The notes under the pieces were generated by a model that did no database searches, had not been told where the DNA came from, and saw only the letters and a list, made by a program, of their open reading frames with translations. A stretch of 64,000 nt of DNA from Gyrodactylus bullatarudis (Eukaryota > Platyhelminthes > Monogenea > Gyrodactylidea > Gyrodactylidae), in the NCBI GenBank assembly GCA_012064415.1, contig SSNU01000226.1:232913-296912 (forward strand), read 5' to 3'. How positions within the stretch are numbered: the first letter of the stretch is position 1; the number at the start of each line of letters is the position of its first letter. Below, piece after piece: positions 61,620 to 64,000 of this stretch. A program made the position numbers and the translations under genes.

Positions 61620-62050
61620 TTCATTTAGCTATTGGCTATTCTCGATGAATTTGGGAATATTTTAAAGATTTTTTTTCAATTTGTGAAATGGAACAAACGT
61701 AATTTTTCACCAATAGAGAATGAAACCATGTTTTGAAAGAATCGACAATTCGAACTGATCTTGGATCATCCTTGTTAATTCATTTTCAAGCAGTAAAAAT
61801 AGTCGAAAAATCGGAAGTAATAATGGACTGTTTCTTAAAATTTCTACGCACAATTTTTTTCCCTATCTATTGATGATCCTGGAAGTTAATGTTTAATCCT
61901 CTCACATCTTGAAATCTACGAAAATTCCGGCACAAAATTTGAAAAGTTGAAAAATAGTGGAAACTCCACAATAAAAATTTTTCGAATCGGTTTTTTATAA
62001 ACCCTTAATAAAATTATGAACCTTGATGAAAAAATCTAATTTTTCTAAAC
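61620..62050. repeat. Diverged fold-back element
   Basis: It starts GGCTATTCTCGATGAATTTG, like the 58-kb element. Its centre (GATCTTGGATCATCC ... AAGCAGTAAAAATAGTCG) is the inverse of the 58.4-kb spacer, and it ends near a TTGATGAAAAAATCTAAT segment. It is shorter and more diverged than the complete copies. Confidence 0.6.
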
Positions 62051-62059
62051 ATAATAGCT

Positions 62060-64000
62060 GTCGTGAAATTTTGCCCGAGATATAATTAATATACTTGACA
62101 AACTTTTCTTCAAGTGAGTTTGAAAAACCATATTCTTAGTTCGTTTTTTATCAAATTTTTCTCATATGTAAATTTTTTAAACGATGCAGTATTGTATCCG
62201 AATTGCGTAAGAAAATGGTTGAAAATTTATGCTTCCGGCATTCAAAATAGCGCTAATAATTAAGTGCTCATCTAAATTTTAATTCCTCATTGACTTACTG
62301 TCATGATATTGACATGAATTTAATCAATTATTATTGTTATTTCCAATTAAATTTTTTGCTTTTTACTTTAAATCTTTTACACGATGTATTTAGAAAAAAA
62401 GTAAAAACTCAATATGAAATCGTCATAAATTCCCATCATCATATTATATTGCTTTAGATTAGGTTTGTATTGATTGATAAAGAATATAATATAATTCCAA
62501 TTACTGTACATTGTACAGTGTATAAGAGTCATAAAGAAAATAGATGAATGAAAGAATAATAAGCGATCAACGTTTTAATTCGCCAAGTCTCTTCCATCTT
62601 AATCGCCGAATCACAATTCTCTACCAAGTTGATCAGAGCCTCAAAAGTCGCGCCAGGGAAAATGATTTATCGAGCGCCGAGAGCAAAAAATATTTATAGA
62701 AAGTACAGTATTGAAAAATCTTTCCGTACTTGAATATATAAATTTTTTGAGATTTTTATTGTAATATTTATCTGTTTACATATTCAAGGTCACTTTTATC
62801 TAATAAATGACAAATTTTATTGAAAATTGGGTTGTATTGTATGAGAATTCATAAGATTTTACTTATCTCATTTCAATGGACATAACAATAATAACTGATA
62901 AGATGGTCCATCTCTATTCTCAGGGCAGTTGTCCAATATTGAAGATGTGGATATCCCATGTTGTTGTGAAAAGTAAACTTTAAAAAAAACTAATTTGAGA
63001 ACAATAGAATCTATTTTGGGGTCATGTAGAATATATTCTCTATTGTTAAATTTGACCTATATACCTAATTCAAAATGTACAAATTTTCATTTCAGAGAAT
63101 GTAAAACCCACCAATGTATATTCAACAAAACAATCATTAGTTCTGCATCTACGTTTGACGACTTTTACGATTTTTTTTATTACAAAAGAAATATTTAAAA
63201 AATACGGTTGAAAAAGTATTAATCATACCAATAATAATAATGAATAAAAAAATACGTCTTTTCATCATTGTGGTAGGTTTTTATTCCAAATCTTGTTTGT
63301 ATGTGGAAAAATTATTCTAACCTCATCAAAATATATGCTCGACCAATAATTGAATAATGCTCTGCAGTATGGAATCCAGAATGTGATAAATGGTCAAAGA
63401 AAATTCAGACTGCATTTAAAAAAGATTCATACGCACAATTTCAGCCCCGTTCCAAACTGACCTGAAATCATCTAAAAACTGTTTAAGACTTAGAAGAGAA
63501 TTAAAATCACACACTCTTATTAAATCATCACCGCTAGTCTACTTGAACCGACAAGGTCTACGCAATTATATTCCAGAATTAGGTCAGATGAAGAAACTTG
63601 CCATTTTTAATAGATGCAAAAACATTTTCAAAAAACTTAGCCGCTCAGTCTAAAACCTAAACTTAATCGAATTCATAAAAGAACTTAAAAAAGCTATAAT
63701 ATCTTATAATCTGAAGAATTATTTATGCTTATAAAGATAACATATGTATTGTTAAATATATATGTTACCGTGAGTTTGGGAAATCAGTGAGTGTTGGTAA
63801 TTCACTAGTGTATGTTGGCAATCAGTGTATCTTTAGTGAATCTAGCTAATAAGCCCTTATTACCCAAACTCACTGAGAAAGTCAGTGAGTTCATCAACTC
63901 AACCAATTGATTAAAAATAATGAGAAAAAATGAATAATTTATTTATTGCCACAAGGAAGAGAATGATGGCATCTAGAGTTACATAAAACTTGATTCTTTT
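62060..64000. other. Gene-poor right edge
   Basis: No gene is supported. A possible small inverted-repeat unit lies at about 63769-63877 (GTGAGTTTGGGAA and TTACCCAAACTCACTG). A stretch at 63330-63660 reads as degraded coding DNA in places but matches nothing I recognise. Confidence 0.4.

Noticed and set aside
63330..63660. Possible degraded non-LTR reverse transcriptase
   Set aside because: Only scattered suggestive residues (for example AVWNPECDKW) without any defining RT or endonuclease motif.

Overview
The window is AT-rich nuclear DNA (about 30 % GC by eye) from an animal. It holds six protein genes packed into about 9.4-36 kb, flanked by long gene-poor stretches of decayed transposons and fold-back repeats. 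Homology alone rebuilds all six genes, five of them recognisable: axonemal dynein light chain 1 (DNAL1), an alpha-type nicotinic acetylcholine receptor subunit, an unrecognised Asn/Tyr/Asp-rich protein, ER glucosidase II alpha (GANAB), a WDTC1-like WD40/TPR protein and AMBRA1.

The strongest clue to the organism is intron size. Many introns are only 25-41 bp, with canonical GT...AG ends; the shortest are 25, 26, 27, 28, 28, 30, 30, 31 and 31 bp. The inferred splices keep frame and restore family-conserved residues. Introns near 26 bp are, to my knowledge, characteristic of dicyemids among animals. Low gene density, a cilium gene and AT richness also fit a dicyemid or orthonectid ('mesozoan'). 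This is inference, not proof.

Layout: 1-9.3 kb is repeat-derived sequence with one possible orphan exon near 5 kb. DNAL1 (-) and nAChR (+) are head to head at 9.37-12.09 kb. The nAChR converges on the unknown gene (-) with 40 bp between stop codons. The unknown gene is head to head with GANAB (+), 99 bp apart, ending at 17.2 kb. 17.2-22.5 kb is transposon-rich: a TTAA-flanked piggyBac-type MITE, a 731-bp fold-back element and a MULE relic with a SWIM zinc finger. WDTC1 (-, 22.5-29.4 kb) and AMBRA1 (+, 29.8-36.0 kb) are head to head, 368 bp apart. A decayed Ty3/gypsy copy lies in a 2.4-kb WDTC1 intron.

36-64 kb has no convincing host gene. It holds a second MULE relic with 0.2-kb inverted repeats, a 5'-truncated gypsy copy with readable RNase H and integrase, a tRNA-derived SINE, an element with 156-bp inverted repeats plus duplicated internal blocks, a 471-bp inverted-repeat element with a possible piggyBac fragment, and many copies of the fold-back family.

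Functionally, GANAB acts in ER glycoprotein quality control, DNAL1 in ciliary motility and the nAChR in cation-selective ligand gating. WDTC1 and AMBRA1 belong to the DCAF family of CUL4-DDB1 substrate receptors (DCAF9 and DCAF3), so their shared promoter region could co-regulate two receptors of one ubiquitin-ligase system. I found no CRISPR array or operon, as expected for a eukaryote.
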